Below are positions 17,172 through 25,881 of a stretch of 64,000 nt of DNA, one piece after another. Below the pieces are notes generated by a model that saw nothing but the letters and a program-made list of their open reading frames with translations, did no database searches and had not been told where the DNA came from. Source of the stretch: UBA668 sp040081465 (GTDB lineage Bacteria > Actinomycetota > Acidimicrobiia > Acidimicrobiales > Ilumatobacteraceae); contig JBEBGL010000010.1 in the NCBI GenBank assembly GCA_040081465.1, positions 1 through 64,000 on the forward strand. Direction: 5' to 3'. Position 1 is the first letter of the stretch; each line of letters opens with the position of its first letter. The position numbers and the translations under genes were made by a program.

Positions 17172-17293
17172 GAGTTCATGATCTGCCGCGAGGGAGAGGG
17201 GCGGTAGGGCCATCCGTCACCACGTCGTGCCCTTCGCCCCTAGCCACGTTCGAGCGGTCTAGCGATGATGAGTCGTGAACAGGGAGGTCGCAT

Positions 17294-17731
17294 ATGCGTG
17301 CCGTTGTTGGAGACCAGGGGAAAGCTCATGGCGTGTCTGGCGCACGACATGTGGTCGTGTGGCTCGACCATGTGAAGGCGACGATCATCAACTTCACAGA
17401 GGAAGCGAGTCAAGAGCAGACCGTGCGAAGTCAACTCTCGCACTCCCGGGCGCACTCTGATCGCGACCAATCGGGCTCGGGTCACGTTCGCGACGACTTC
17501 GAGTTCTTCGACGAGATCGCCCTCTTAGTTGGCAATGTGCCCGAAGTGCTCGTCGTCGGCCCCGGTCTTGCGAAGACTGCATTCCAACGGTACGCGGTAA
17601 CGCATCACCCGGCGCTTGCCGCGCACATTGTTGGAGTCGAAACCGTCGACCATCCCTCCTCCGGGCAAATCCTGAAGTTCAGCAAGCAGTACTTTCAAGG
17701 AGTCGATCAGTTGCTCGGCGACGAGCGCTGA
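17294..17731 (+). CDS. eRF1/pelota-like small protein ('translational machinery protein')
   Basis: A 145-residue protein with the pattern of a small family annotated as translational machinery or eRF1-domain proteins: an N-terminal strand ARHVVVWLDHVKATIINF, a His/Ser/Asp-rich linker, then DDFEFFDEIALLVGNVPEVL, VVGPGLAKTAFQRYAVTH and IVGVETVDHPSSGQI. The GPG loop and VETVDHP are its conserved points. Members are related to RNA-binding or hydrolase domains of release-factor type, and often sit beside stress genes, as here next to a tandem Usp. An AGGGAGGT ribosome site is 6 bases before the ATG. Biochemical role unproven. Confidence 0.7.
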   Translation: MRAVVGDQGKAHGVSGARHVVVWLDHVKATIINFTEEASQEQTVRSQLSHSRAHSDRDQSGSGHVRDDFEFFDEIALLVGNVPEVLVVGPGLAKTAFQRYAVTHHPALAAHIVGVETVDHPSSGQILKFSKQYFQGVDQLLGDER

Positions 17732-17754
17732 GGTAGCACCTGCGACTTCGCCGG

Positions 17755-18918
17755 TCAGCAGGCGGTTGGGGTGTGCCTGGCTTGGCGCTGGCTTGTGCGC
17801 ACGCGCAACAGGTGCAGCAAGTCGTCCTGCGAGTGCACCGCGAAGCGGCGGTAGATCAGGCTGAGGTGGTTTCTGACGGTGCTTTGGCTGATGAAGAGGT
17901 CGCGTGCGATACGCGGAACCCGGTTGCCAGCGAGCAGGCGCTTAAGAATCTCTATCTGACGGGGCGTGAGCTGCGCAGCTTCCGGTAGCGCACCCCCGGT
18001 TGGCTGTTGCGCCATCTCGAGCAGCTCGACCAACATTGCTTCCGCATCGCCGGTGCTGCGCGTACTGCCTTGCACCGTATTCGAGCCGACTAGTCGAAGA
18101 CCGGCCGCGTCGTTGGCAAGCAGTTTGGAGATGTCGCTCGCCGACATCGGTGGTGCAATGAAGTAGCCCTGCGCGTAGTCACACCCGAGTGTGCGAATCG
18201 CGTCCAGCTGGTCGAGGGTCTCGACGCCCTCAGCCACGACGTCAACCTCCATGGCATGCGCCATGCTGATGATCGACGCGACGATCGCGGTAGCCCGACG
18301 ATCGATGCCGAGGCCAGCGACGAACGAGCTGTCGATCTTGACCTCGTCAATCGGAAGATGGTGCAGGTGTTCGAGGCTCGAGTATCCGGTGCCGAAGTCA
18401 TCGATGGAGATACCAAACCCGAGCCGCTTTAGCTCGTTGAGGGTCTCAACGGTCCGCATCATCCGGTCGTCCATGACCGTCGTTTCGGTCATCTCGAGCG
18501 AAAGCGAGTTCGCGTCGATCATCTCTTGCGACATGATCGAGCGAATGGACTCTGCGAGCCCGGCGTGTAGTTGGCTGGTCGAAACGTTGATCGCGAGCTG
18601 AAGGTGTGTGTCCGGAAAGGCTTGTCGCCATGCGCTCAGCTGGCCACACGACTCGCGCAGCACCCACTCGCCGATCGGCAGGATCGAGCCACCAAGTTGG
18701 GCCATAGCGATGAAATCGCGAGCCGGCAGCGAGCCGAGTCGCGGGTGGTCCCACCGCAGCAACGCCTCGACACCGACAACGCGGTTCGTCGTCAATGACA
18801 CCTTTGGCTGGTATTCGAGCCGGAACTGATTGGCGGCCAACGCCAAGTGCAGCCCGTCGAGGAGGACCTCTGTAGCGTCGACTTGGGGGAAGTTACCAGA
18901 CATAGTGTATGAAATCAT
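17755..18918 (-). CDS. EAL c-di-GMP phosphodiesterase fused to a LuxR-type HTH
   Basis: A 387-residue two-domain protein. Residues about 15-265 form an EAL domain with all catalytic positions: E51-A-L-L-R-W, N111, E142 in EMTE, D173-D174-F-G-T-G, K194, E230/E233 in EGVET and Q250. It should hydrolyse cyclic di-GMP. Residues about 315-372 form a LuxR helix-turn-helix (LTPRQIEILKRLLAGN, IARDLFISQSTVRNHLS). There is no sensory, GGDEF or membrane part. This makes a phosphodiesterase able to bind DNA directly, an uncommon order. The start could also be the Met at 18903, as the first one lies in an inverted repeat. It diverges from a TetR gene 47 bp away. Confidence 0.9.
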   Translation of the reverse strand: MISYTMSGNFPQVDATEVLLDGLHLALAANQFRLEYQPKVSLTTNRVVGVEALLRWDHPRLGSLPARDFIAMAQLGGSILPIGEWVLRESCGQLSAWRQAFPDTHLQLAINVSTSQLHAGLAESIRSIMSQEMIDANSLSLEMTETTVMDDRMMRTVETLNELKRLGFGISIDDFGTGYSSLEHLHHLPIDEVKIDSSFVAGLGIDRRATAIVASIISMAHAMEVDVVAEGVETLDQLDAIRTLGCDYAQGYFIAPPMSASDISKLLANDAAGLRLVGSNTVQGSTRSTGDAEAMLVELLEMAQQPTGGALPEAAQLTPRQIEILKRLLAGNRVPRIARDLFISQSTVRNHLSLIYRRFAVHSQDDLLHLLRVRTSQRQARHTPTAC

Positions 18919-18920
18919 AC
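18907..18920. promoter_or_regulatory. inverted repeat GTATGA-AA-TCATAC, likely TetR operator
   Basis: A perfect 6-bp inverted repeat with a 2-bp centre that spans the first Met codon of the EAL-LuxR gene and lies 46 bp before the TetR start. Its size and position fit a TetR-family operator repressing both divergent genes. Confidence 0.55.
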
Positions 18921-18928
18921 AAGATGAT

Positions 18929-18945
18929 CGTTGTGTGTCGCAACG
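18929..18945. promoter_or_regulatory. inverted repeat CGTTG-N7-CAACG
   Basis: A second dyad in the same 47-bp intergenic region, with a 7-bp centre and different sequence. It could bind the LuxR-type domain of the neighbouring EAL protein or mark the promoter; 20 bp ahead of the TetR start codon. Confidence 0.4.
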
Positions 18946-18965
18946 TTTAGTAGCATCGTTTCCTT

Positions 18966-19628
18966 ATGACATCCGTCGCAGACCCATACGTTGTCGACAC
19001 CGAAGCCCGCCCTGTCGACCGCCGAGTGCGTCGCACCCAGAAGGCCATCCGAGACGCCTTCATCTCGCTGGTGCTCGAGCGTGGGTACGACCACGTGCTG
19101 ATTGAGGAGATCGCTCAGCGCGCAGACATTGGTCGTGCAACGTTCTATGCCCACTACTCGGACAAGGACGATCTCTTCGCCCAACTGTTCGCTGGGTTGT
19201 CCGACGAACTGACAGCCAAGATGACCGGCATCGACTATTCCGGCGAGATCCGGCACTTCATCATTCGCACGTTGTACGAAGAGGCAGCAGCGTCACGAGA
19301 CCTATACCGAATCTGCCTCAGTGGCGCCGGCAACGGCCGCGCCCGGGCGAGCTATCAAAACACCGTGGCCGAGGCAGCGAGCCGTCTCTACATCGAGCGC
19401 GGCAAGACGGATCGCTTCCAGCCAAGGGTCGCCGCTGAAGTGGTGGGACATTTCATCGCAGGCTCCCACGCCGCCATGCTGCAGGCGTGGCTGGAAGCCG
19501 ACGACCCGATGCCAGTTGAAGATGCCGTACAGCAATACCTCAAACTGCTCGTCAACGGATATGCGTGGGCGATAGGCATCGCCTCCGACGACCACGTCGG
19601 CGGTGACTTCGGGGAGACGCGCAGCTAG
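18966..19628 (+). CDS. TetR/AcrR family transcriptional regulator
   Basis: A 220-residue repressor. The N-terminal HTH (about 22-70) has RRTQKAIRDAFISLVLERGY, then VLIEEIAQRADIGRATFYAH and YSDKDDLFAQLF, the standard TetR order. The C-terminal ligand-binding region (about 80-205) is helical and includes YRICLSGAGNGRARASYQ. It faces the EAL-LuxR gene across an operator-like dyad, so it probably controls that gene and itself. The last 4 bp overlap the end of the convergent ion-channel gene. The ligand cannot be guessed from sequence. Confidence 0.9.
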   Translation: MTSVADPYVVDTEARPVDRRVRRTQKAIRDAFISLVLERGYDHVLIEEIAQRADIGRATFYAHYSDKDDLFAQLFAGLSDELTAKMTGIDYSGEIRHFIIRTLYEEAAASRDLYRICLSGAGNGRARASYQNTVAEAASRLYIERGKTDRFQPRVAAEVVGHFIAGSHAAMLQAWLEADDPMPVEDAVQQYLKLLVNGYAWAIGIASDDHVGGDFGETRS

Positions 19629-21487
19629 TCGCTGGCGGGGCGACGCAGCACGATCGCGGCGGCGCCGGCCGTGTCGGCGATTACGTCCGACTTTGCGGCG
19701 TTCACGTTCACCTGTGAGTCCACCACGGTTCCGAGTACAAGCATCGCTCGCTCAAGGCCGGCCACCACCACATCGCGCACGGTGCAGGCACTGGCGATGC
19801 CGAGGCGATCGAGTGGCACGACAGAGAGTTCGACTTGGCTGGCATCGAACAGGCTGTTGAACACCGAATTCAGTTCGTGGTTCTCCGACAGCTGCGACAT
19901 CAACTGTGCCACCAGTCGATCGCTGACGATGAAGTTGTCGGTGGCCGAGCCGCCAGCGATTTGCACGTTGGCCGCGTTGCGCAACTCGGTGAGGATGAAC
20001 GCGTCGGCGCTTGGGCAATTCGGCTCGGCAAGAATCTGGCGCAGGCTGAGCAGAGTCAGCAGGTTGCGACTGTCGTCGTCGGCGACGGAACGCGCTCGAC
20101 CGCTGAGTATTGCGATCGTGTGATACGGGCGCTCGTGCACTAACCGCTGCAGTGTCGCGTGGTCTTGCGGGTCGCCCGAATGAGCATGCAGCGTGCAACG
20201 CTTCATCTGCAGGTTGGTGTCGGGCGGCTCGGGGTCGCAGACCATAATCTGTGAACCCTCTGGCAGGCGGCGGTCGAGTTGAGCGAGCAACGGCATCGCT
20301 AGGTGGTTCCAGCCGAGCAACAGGATCGGCGTCGGTGCTGTTGCCTCACGCCACGCCTGGCTCACGATTGCCTTCGGCTGCATGCCGGATACGAGGACAA
20401 TCGTGTCGTCGTCCTCACTAATCGCAATCAACATGTCGCCTTCGGCAATGACCGTGTCGACTGGTGGCGCCAGCCGAATCGAGCCGTCGGCTGTGCGCAA
20501 TCCAAGAATCGACGACGTTTCGAACGACTGCACAGCTTCACCAAACGAGCGACCGACTAGTGCCGGTTCGCTGTGGAAATAGATCTCGTCGCCTTCAAAG
20601 TCGAACAGGTCTTGGTACACATCGCTCATGCCGTGATAGCGACATACCTCGGCAGTGACCTGCGCGATTACGTGCGGCCCGGTGACGGTGAGGGCACGGC
20701 CACGCGACACGGTGTGCAGCGTGTCTGCCAACGTGCGTCGCTTCAGCTCAACAACCACGTGGCCCTTGTAGGCGGTCGCATTCAAGACCGCAAGCGTCGT
20801 GCGCACTGCGTCGGGGTCGGCGTCGGCTGACTGCTCGCTGGAGACGACGACGACCGACTTAGCGGTCTCGACGCCGACGGTGCGCAGGTTCTCGACATTG
20901 GCCGTTTCGCCGGTGCGTGTGATCGTGATCATTCGCCGATTGATCTTGGAAGCGGTCGACAGGGCATCGTCCATCGCTTCCTTGGGGAAATCGGCGAGAA
21001 CGACGACTGCCGATTTGCGCTGATTGCTGTTGGCTTCAGCCAACTCAGTGATCATCGCCTCGACAGCAGACGACCAACCGAGGATCAATGTGTGGTTGTT
21101 CAACACCACTGCGCCACGACCTCGCCGCAACGCCTGCAACCGCCCATCGAGACCAGTGGTGATCACACCGATCAATGCACTGACAATAAACAGACCGCCC
21201 AAGGTTGCGAGAAGGCTGACGCCGCGCAACGACCATCCGCTATCGCCGCCCATCGTGCCTGGGTCGAAAGTGCGCATGAGCGACGACCACCCAGCCTCGA
21301 TGAAACCGCGCTCACCGTTGGGGTTGGTGATCCCGCCAATGATGACGACAGTCGCGCAGAGGAGTATGAGAAGCAGCGTGACCAGGGCGAGCAGTGCGAT
21401 CAGCGGCCCGGCACCGCGAGCCATCATGCGTTCGAACCAAAACGAAAACCGACGGCGAAGTGATGGACGTGGCGTGCGTTCAGTCAT
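19625..21487 (-). CDS. CASTOR/POLLUX-related ion channel protein
   Basis: A 620-residue membrane protein with an N-terminal basic stretch, a first membrane helix (about 26-52, PLIALLALVTLLLILLCATV), a pore-like loop with WSSLMRTFDPGTMGGDSGWS, and a second helix (about 93-113). The rest is cytosolic with two RCK/TrkA-N-like halves: LILGWSSAVEAMITELAE and PILLLGWNHLAMPLLAQLD begin Rossmann folds. This is the layout of bacterial homologues of plant CASTOR/POLLUX cation channels. Glycine motifs are G-W-S and G-W-N rather than GxGxxG, as in that family. It overlaps the preceding gene by 8 bp and may be co-transcribed. Ion selectivity unknown. Confidence 0.85.
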   Translation of the reverse strand: MTERTPRPSLRRRFSFWFERMMARGAGPLIALLALVTLLLILLCATVVIIGGITNPNGERGFIEAGWSSLMRTFDPGTMGGDSGWSLRGVSLLATLGGLFIVSALIGVITTGLDGRLQALRRGRGAVVLNNHTLILGWSSAVEAMITELAEANSNQRKSAVVVLADFPKEAMDDALSTASKINRRMITITRTGETANVENLRTVGVETAKSVVVVSSEQSADADPDAVRTTLAVLNATAYKGHVVVELKRRTLADTLHTVSRGRALTVTGPHVIAQVTAEVCRYHGMSDVYQDLFDFEGDEIYFHSEPALVGRSFGEAVQSFETSSILGLRTADGSIRLAPPVDTVIAEGDMLIAISEDDDTIVLVSGMQPKAIVSQAWREATAPTPILLLGWNHLAMPLLAQLDRRLPEGSQIMVCDPEPPDTNLQMKRCTLHAHSGDPQDHATLQRLVHERPYHTIAILSGRARSVADDDSRNLLTLLSLRQILAEPNCPSADAFILTELRNAANVQIAGGSATDNFIVSDRLVAQLMSQLSENHELNSVFNSLFDASQVELSVVPLDRLGIASACTVRDVVVAGLERAMLVLGTVVDSQVNVNAAKSDVIADTAGAAAIVLRRPASD

Positions 21488-21959
21488 TCATTGAGCATTG
21501 CACGCGGCGAGAACGATGGCGTGCTGAGCGGCGTCCGTCGATGTATCGCAACTCATGGCGGAGGGTTCCATCGTGGCGCCACTTGCGAATCGCAGGTTCC
21601 CCATTCGCCGAGTCGTTGCGCTTTCCGTCGCGGTAGTGCTCTTCGTAGTGCAGCGAGCCGTCGGCATAGAAACCACGTACTGCTGGCCCACCACCTGCCG
21701 GATCGTCAAGCGCACCATGCGAGTAGAAGAGCTCGTACTTCACTGTGCCGTCGCCGCGCAGCCGCCGGTAGGCAGGGCTCGTTCGGCCGGGGTTATGCAA
21801 TACGCCGTCGCGGTACCAGGCCACGTACACCATCGACCCGCCCGCGAAGCGCCTGACGCGACCGGTGTAGTTGGCCGGGATCTTTGCCTCGTCATCAACC
21901 TCGATTGTGTTGATAACGCGAAAGGTCAGCGAATTGGGAACTAGGTCGACGAACTCCAT
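21480..21959 (-). CDS. MORN-like repeat protein
   Basis: A 159-residue protein with three to four repeats of about 30 residues of the kind Y-x-D-G-x-L...NP/DPA-G-G-P-A-x-R, e.g. YRDGVLHNPGRTSPAYRRLR, FYADGSLHYEEHYRDGKRND, GEPAIRKWRHDGTLRHELRY. They resemble MORN/YwqK-type repeats, often used for protein or membrane contact. No signal peptide. An in-frame GTG at 21977 would add six residues; neither start has a clear ribosome site. Its end overlaps the channel gene start by 8 bp. Function unknown; YwqK-type proteins include putative antitoxins and effectors. Confidence 0.65.
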   Translation of the reverse strand: MEFVDLVPNSLTFRVINTIEVDDEAKIPANYTGRVRRFAGGSMVYVAWYRDGVLHNPGRTSPAYRRLRGDGTVKYELFYSHGALDDPAGGGPAVRGFYADGSLHYEEHYRDGKRNDSANGEPAIRKWRHDGTLRHELRYIDGRRSARHRSRRVQCSMND

Positions 21960-22000
21960 TACAAGAGATATCGCCACACCAGTGGCTGATCTTGAACGAA

Positions 22001-22573
22001 CTACAGGCGAACGAAGTACTGCACTTCGGGCACCGGAGTCGCGTTTTGTGGCTCGAACATCATCTCGAGGCCGGTCGCGAACCAGCCCGACTTCTCGTAG
22101 AACACGCGGGCCCTGGGGTTATCACGCAGCACCCACAGCACGGCCTCAGCGAACCCCTCGTCGCGTAAGTACTCGTGACACCTTGCGATCAGGGCGGAAG
22201 CGGCACCCGAGCCCCATGCGTCGGGGTGCAAGTAGAACCCGTAAATCTCGCCGCGGGCGAGCCCCGTCGGCGCCTCAAGAGTCTCAGGATTGGCGTCGGT
22301 GCCGCTTTGGTCGCAGATGGGTTCGACGCGCTCGGGGCCGATGTGCCCGAACCCGACTACCCGTTCGCGAAGCAGCACCACAAACAGTTGCGAGTTGGCG
22401 AATTCGCCCCAGGTCCATGCCCGCCACCGCTCAAGACGCGACGACGCGAACTCGGGGGCGTCTAGAAACTCGGTCGGGAAGACGTGGCGATAACCAGAGC
22501 GCCAACCCTCGATGTGCGCCGCCGCGATGGCATCGGCGTCTTCAGGTTGCGCAACCCGCACCCGAACTGGCAT
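22001..22573 (-). CDS. GNAT family N-acetyltransferase
   Basis: A 190-residue acetyltransferase starting MPVRVRVAQPEDADAIAAAH. The acetyl-CoA site is IYGFYLHPDAWGSGAASALI, with G-S-G-A-A as the pyrophosphate loop (Arg of the usual R/Q-x-x-G-x-G/A replaced by Asp-Ala-Trp), and the C-terminal ENPRARxFYEK element appears as DNPRARVFYEKSGW. The start codon overlaps the sigma-factor stop (TGATG), so it is translated with the sigma gene. Substrate unknown. Confidence 0.88.
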   Translation of the reverse strand: MPVRVRVAQPEDADAIAAAHIEGWRSGYRHVFPTEFLDAPEFASSRLERWRAWTWGEFANSQLFVVLLRERVVGFGHIGPERVEPICDQSGTDANPETLEAPTGLARGEIYGFYLHPDAWGSGAASALIARCHEYLRDEGFAEAVLWVLRDNPRARVFYEKSGWFATGLEMMFEPQNATPVPEVQYFVRL

Positions 22574-23508
22574 CACACGGCAAGAAGGTCGCGCGCACCG
22601 GTGTCGGAGGACGGATGGCGCAGCTTGCTCATCGCGCGTGCTTCGATTTGGCGAATGCGCTCGCGGGTGAGATTGAAGTGCTCGCCCACCTCTTCCAGCG
22701 TGCGCGGCTCGCCGCGGTCGAGGCCAAAGCGCAACTTCAAGATCTCGCGCTCGCGCTCGTCGAGCGGCGCCAGCAGTCGTGAGATTTCCTCGGGCAACAG
22801 CGCGGTGGCCGCGACCTCGAAGGGACTCTCGGCCGAACGATCTTCCACGACGTCGCCCAGTTCGGCATCGCCATCTTCGCGAAGCGGTTCGCTGAGCGAC
22901 AGCGGCTCGGCCGCGAAGCGCAGCGCTTCGGTGACCTTGTCTTCTGGCATCTCGACTTCTTTGGCGAGCTCGCTGAGCGTCGCCGGCCGGCCCATCTTCA
23001 GTTCCAGTCGGCTGCGCGCCTTTTGCAGCCGGGCAAGCGTGTCGCCAGCATGGACTGGTAGGCGAATGGTGCGCCCGGTGTTGGCGATGCCGCGGGTGAT
23101 CGCTTGGCGGATCCACCACGTTGCGTAGGTCGAGAACTTGAAGCCCTTGCGCCAGTCGAACTTCTCTACGGCGTGCATCAGGCCGAGGTTGCCCTCCTGG
23201 ATCAGGTCGAGCAGCGGCAGACCGGACGCTTGGTACTTCTTGGCTATCGACACGACCAGTCGCAGGTTGCTCTGCACGAATCCGCGCTCGGCATCTTCAC
23301 CCTCACGCGCTGCACGCCGCAGTTCGCGCTTGCGCGCCGCAGTTATGCCCTTGGCGTTGGAAAGCTCGTCGTTGGCCAACTTGCCGGCCTCGATCTGCTT
23401 GGCGAGGCGAACCTCGTCGTCCTTGGTGAGCAGTGTGTATTGGCCAATATCGGTCAGATACAGGCGGACCAGGTCTTCTTCGTCCCGTTCCACGCGATCT
23501 TTCGCCAC
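22573..23508 (-). CDS. RNA polymerase sigma-70 factor (primary-like, RpoD/SigA/SigB type)
   Basis: A 311-residue sigma factor from a GTG start with AGGGA about 9 bases ahead. Region 1.2 is LVRLYLTDIGQYTLLTKDDE; region 2 includes VQSNLRLVVSIAKKYQASG, LLDLIQEGNLGLMHAVEKFD and the -10 reading element KFSTYATWWIRQAITRG; region 3 begins GRPATLSELAKEVEM; region 4.2 has LEEVGEHFNLTRERIRQIEA. There is no long region 1.1, as in many actinobacterial group 1 and 2 factors; 311 residues fits a SigB-like housekeeping alternative or a short primary factor. It should recognise TTGACA/TATAAT-type promoters. Confidence 0.93.
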   Translation of the reverse strand: MAKDRVERDEEDLVRLYLTDIGQYTLLTKDDEVRLAKQIEAGKLANDELSNAKGITAARKRELRRAAREGEDAERGFVQSNLRLVVSIAKKYQASGLPLLDLIQEGNLGLMHAVEKFDWRKGFKFSTYATWWIRQAITRGIANTGRTIRLPVHAGDTLARLQKARSRLELKMGRPATLSELAKEVEMPEDKVTEALRFAAEPLSLSEPLREDGDAELGDVVEDRSAESPFEVAATALLPEEISRLLAPLDEREREILKLRFGLDRGEPRTLEEVGEHFNLTRERIRQIEARAMSKLRHPSSDTGARDLLAV

Positions 23509-23657
23509 AATTTGCTCCCTAGGAAAAGGCCTGGACTGAAGACTGAGACTTAACGACTAACCAGGGCAGATGAACACCCGGTGATTTGGTCACGATACCG
23601 ACTGCGTCAAGCCCCACAACCCTCCATGCACGAATTCACTAGCTATGGTTTTTGTCT

Positions 23658-23984
23658 GTGACTACCGGCGAATCGGGTGATGTTGAGCTGACGGTAGTCA
23701 CCATGGAGTTTCAAGCGGCCGACGCCGAGACCTTGCTGGCAGTGCTTTCCAAGTATGTGGTGTTGACTCGCATGGAGGCCGGTTGTCGCAATGTCGACCT
23801 GTGCGCATCGGTCGCGAATCCGGGCCGCTACCTGCTGATACAGAAGTGGGAATCCGGCGCCGCGCAACGGACACACTTCGACAGTCCCGGGATGGTTGAG
23901 ATGGCGACGAGTTGTACCGGCCTGCTGCAATCGCCGCCCAAGATCGAACTTTGGGACGGCGTCAGCGCCCACGATCTTCGCTAA
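23658..23984 (+). CDS. antibiotic biosynthesis monooxygenase-like (dimeric alpha-beta barrel) protein
   Basis: A 108-residue protein of the ABM fold: strand VELTVVTMEFQAADAETLLA, helix, a MEAGCRNVDLC strand, then RYLLIQKWESGAAQRTHFDS as the strand with the conserved Trp and the His helix. Such proteins dimerise and act as small monooxygenases or haem-degrading enzymes; this cannot be resolved here. Start GTG 23658 (or TTG 23652) has no ribosome site, and TAGCTATGGT lies just upstream, so it may be a leaderless message. It diverges from the sigma gene with about 150 bp between. Confidence 0.65.
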   Translation: MTTGESGDVELTVVTMEFQAADAETLLAVLSKYVVLTRMEAGCRNVDLCASVANPGRYLLIQKWESGAAQRTHFDSPGMVEMATSCTGLLQSPPKIELWDGVSAHDLR

Positions 23985-24006
23985 CCCGGTGTTAGCGTTT
24001 CGCCAA

Positions 24007-24050
24007 TTGACCAATTTGTTCGACGACCATTTTGTTAACGACCTAGGAGG
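24007..24050 (+). promoter_or_regulatory. candidate promoter and strong ribosome site for the BI-1 gene
   Basis: TTGACC at 24007-24012, 17 bp, TTTTGT at 24030-24035 form a weak sigma-70-type promoter. AGGAGG at 24045-24050 is an optimal ribosome site 5 bases before the ATG at 24056. Confidence 0.35.
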
Positions 24051-24055
24051 TCGCA

Positions 24056-24859
24056 ATGTCTAATCCGATGATGTCCGAGAAGGCCGTCACCGAAGCGGCT
24101 CGCGCCGGTTGGGCCGCTCCAGACCCGAGTACTCGCAACACACCGATCACCGACGGGCCGATCAGCGGCTGGCAGTCAGGTCGCACGATGACAGCTGGTG
24201 GCACCGCATCGGCGACGGGGGTGCTGCTGGTACTTCTGTTTGGTTCGGCAGTCGCCGGTTGGTCGATGACAGAGGCAACTCCCGGGTCGGAAGCCAAGTT
24301 CCCAGCGCTTGCTATCGGTGGCGTGCTGGTCGGGTTTGCGTGCGCCATTTTTCTGCACTTCAAGCCAACCTTCGCCAAGGTGCTCGGGCCTATCTACGCG
24401 ATCGCCGAAGGTTTCTTCCTTGGTGCCATCTCGAAGGTCTACAACGACGCGTACGACGGCATCGTCGTGCAAGCCGTCGGTGCAACCCTCGCTGTCTTTG
24501 CCGTGATGCTGTTCCTCTACAAGGCCAAGATCATCAAGGTCACCGATCGCTTTCGTCGCAACGTGATCATGGCGTCGATGGGTCTGATGGCGTTCTACCT
24601 CGTCTCGTTCGGCATCAACCTGTTCGGCGGCAACGTGCCGTTTATCAACGAAGCCACACCGATGGGAATCCTGTTCAGCGTGGTTGCGGCAGGCCTGGCG
24701 GCCATGATGCTCGCCGTCGACTTCGACATGATCGATCGCGGCGTCGCGGCCGGTTGGCCGAAGGGCATGGAGTGGTACTGCGCGTTTGGGTTGCTGGCCA
24801 CGCTGGTGTGGCTGTACCTCGAGATCTTGCGCCTACTCGCAAAGCTCAATCGCCGCTAG
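24056..24859 (+). CDS. Bax inhibitor-1/YccA family membrane protein
   Basis: A 267-residue protein with seven predicted membrane helices after a soluble N terminus of about 45 residues. The hydrophobic segments begin GGTASATGVLLVLLFGSAVA and end YCAFGLLATLVWLYLEILRL. EGFFLGAISKVY and the acidic pair in AVDFDMIDRGVAAGW, which match the pH/calcium-gating Asp region of BI-1 proteins, are characteristic. YccA-type proteins modulate FtsH or leak ions across the membrane. It converges with the hydrolase gene, overlapping by 4 bp. Confidence 0.9.
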   Translation: MSNPMMSEKAVTEAARAGWAAPDPSTRNTPITDGPISGWQSGRTMTAGGTASATGVLLVLLFGSAVAGWSMTEATPGSEAKFPALAIGGVLVGFACAIFLHFKPTFAKVLGPIYAIAEGFFLGAISKVYNDAYDGIVVQAVGATLAVFAVMLFLYKAKIIKVTDRFRRNVIMASMGLMAFYLVSFGINLFGGNVPFINEATPMGILFSVVAAGLAAMMLAVDFDMIDRGVAAGWPKGMEWYCAFGLLATLVWLYLEILRLLAKLNRR

Positions 24860-25881
24860 AGCGAGGCGAGGTATCCCAGCAGCGCGTCATTAAATGCCTT
24901 CGGCGTTTCTTGCTGCACCCAGTGGCCCGCGCCTGGAATCTCGGTAACACCGCGCAACGTTGGAAGTTGCATCTTCATCCGATCGGGACCATTCGGGTCC
25001 ATCAGCTTCACCACGTCGTACTCGCTCCAGATGAAGAAGCACGGCATCGTCAGTCGGTCGGCGCCGAGGCCTTTCATGCGAAGTGCGTTGTCGTCCATGT
25101 TGCGATACCAACTCACGGGTCCGAAGAAGCCGCTGTGTGCAAACTCGCGGCCGTACAAATCGAGATCGGCGTCCGTCAGCCATGGTCCCTCAGGTCCAGT
25201 GAACGGAAGTGCTGGCGGCTCAACCGTGTGCGTCAGAAAGCCAGTGCCTTCCATCGGCGGCTGCTCGGTGGTTCGCGATCTGCTGGCCATTCCGGCACCA
25301 GAGGCACCATAAAGGATGTGCGACATCGTGCGCCGCGCGTCGGCGTCGAGTTCTGCCTCGGGCGGTCCGACCTGCTGGAAATAGAGGATGTAGAAGAAGC
25401 GATCACCGTAGAGCATCTTGAACAGATCGGTCGGAGGTGCTGGCCATTCCAGATAGGGCACGCTCGTCGCGACAACTGCGCGCACGCGCTCGGGCGCGAT
25501 ACGAGCGGTGTCCCACGTGAGCATGGCACCCCAGTCGTGCCCAACGAACACTGCGTCGTCGTGTCCGAAGTGATCGAGTAGGCCAAGCAAATCGCCGCTG
25601 AGATTGTCGAGGCTGTACGCCGCGATGTCTTTGGGCGCTGAGGAATGTCCGTAGCCGCGCTGATCTGGCGCGATGACATGAAAGCCAGCGGCGGCGAGCG
25701 GCGCCATCTGATGCCGCCAACAGTGCGCCAAGTCGGGGAAGCCGTGACAGAGAATGACCGCGGGGTTCGCTGCGTCACCGGCCTCATGCACCGCCAGCTC
25801 GACGCCGTTGACGGCGATGAGACTGGTGGTGACGAGTGATTCGTGCAGGCTGGAGTTGTTAGAGGTAGTAGCCGGAGACAT
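24856..25881 (-). CDS. alpha/beta hydrolase, epoxide hydrolase-like
   Basis: A 341-residue hydrolase. The oxyanion motif is HGFP (H46), and the nucleophile elbow is V-G-H-D-W-G-A with Asp at D116, which indicates an epoxide hydrolase or haloalkane dehalogenase rather than a Ser esterase. The acid lies in WSEYDVV and the catalytic His in PGAGHWVQQE. The cap domain (about 150-250) includes YFQQVGPPEAELDADARR. The PxxDQRGYGHS motif after the oxyanion site also fits epoxide hydrolases (APDQRGYGHSSAP). The start overlaps the end of the upstream Tat-protein gene by 23 bp. Substrate unknown. Confidence 0.87.
   Translation of the reverse strand: MSPATTSNNSSLHESLVTTSLIAVNGVELAVHEAGDAANPAVILCHGFPDLAHCWRHQMAPLAAAGFHVIAPDQRGYGHSSAPKDIAAYSLDNLSGDLLGLLDHFGHDDAVFVGHDWGAMLTWDTARIAPERVRAVVATSVPYLEWPAPPTDLFKMLYGDRFFYILYFQQVGPPEAELDADARRTMSHILYGASGAGMASRSRTTEQPPMEGTGFLTHTVEPPALPFTGPEGPWLTDADLDLYGREFAHSGFFGPVSWYRNMDDNALRMKGLGADRLTMPCFFIWSEYDVVKLMDPNGPDRMKMQLPTLRGVTEIPGAGHWVQQETPKAFNDALLGYLASL

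Noticed and set aside
24109..25581. 490-codon plus frame across the BI-1 gene and the hydrolase
   Set aside because: Arg/His-rich shadow running through two well-identified genes on opposite strands.
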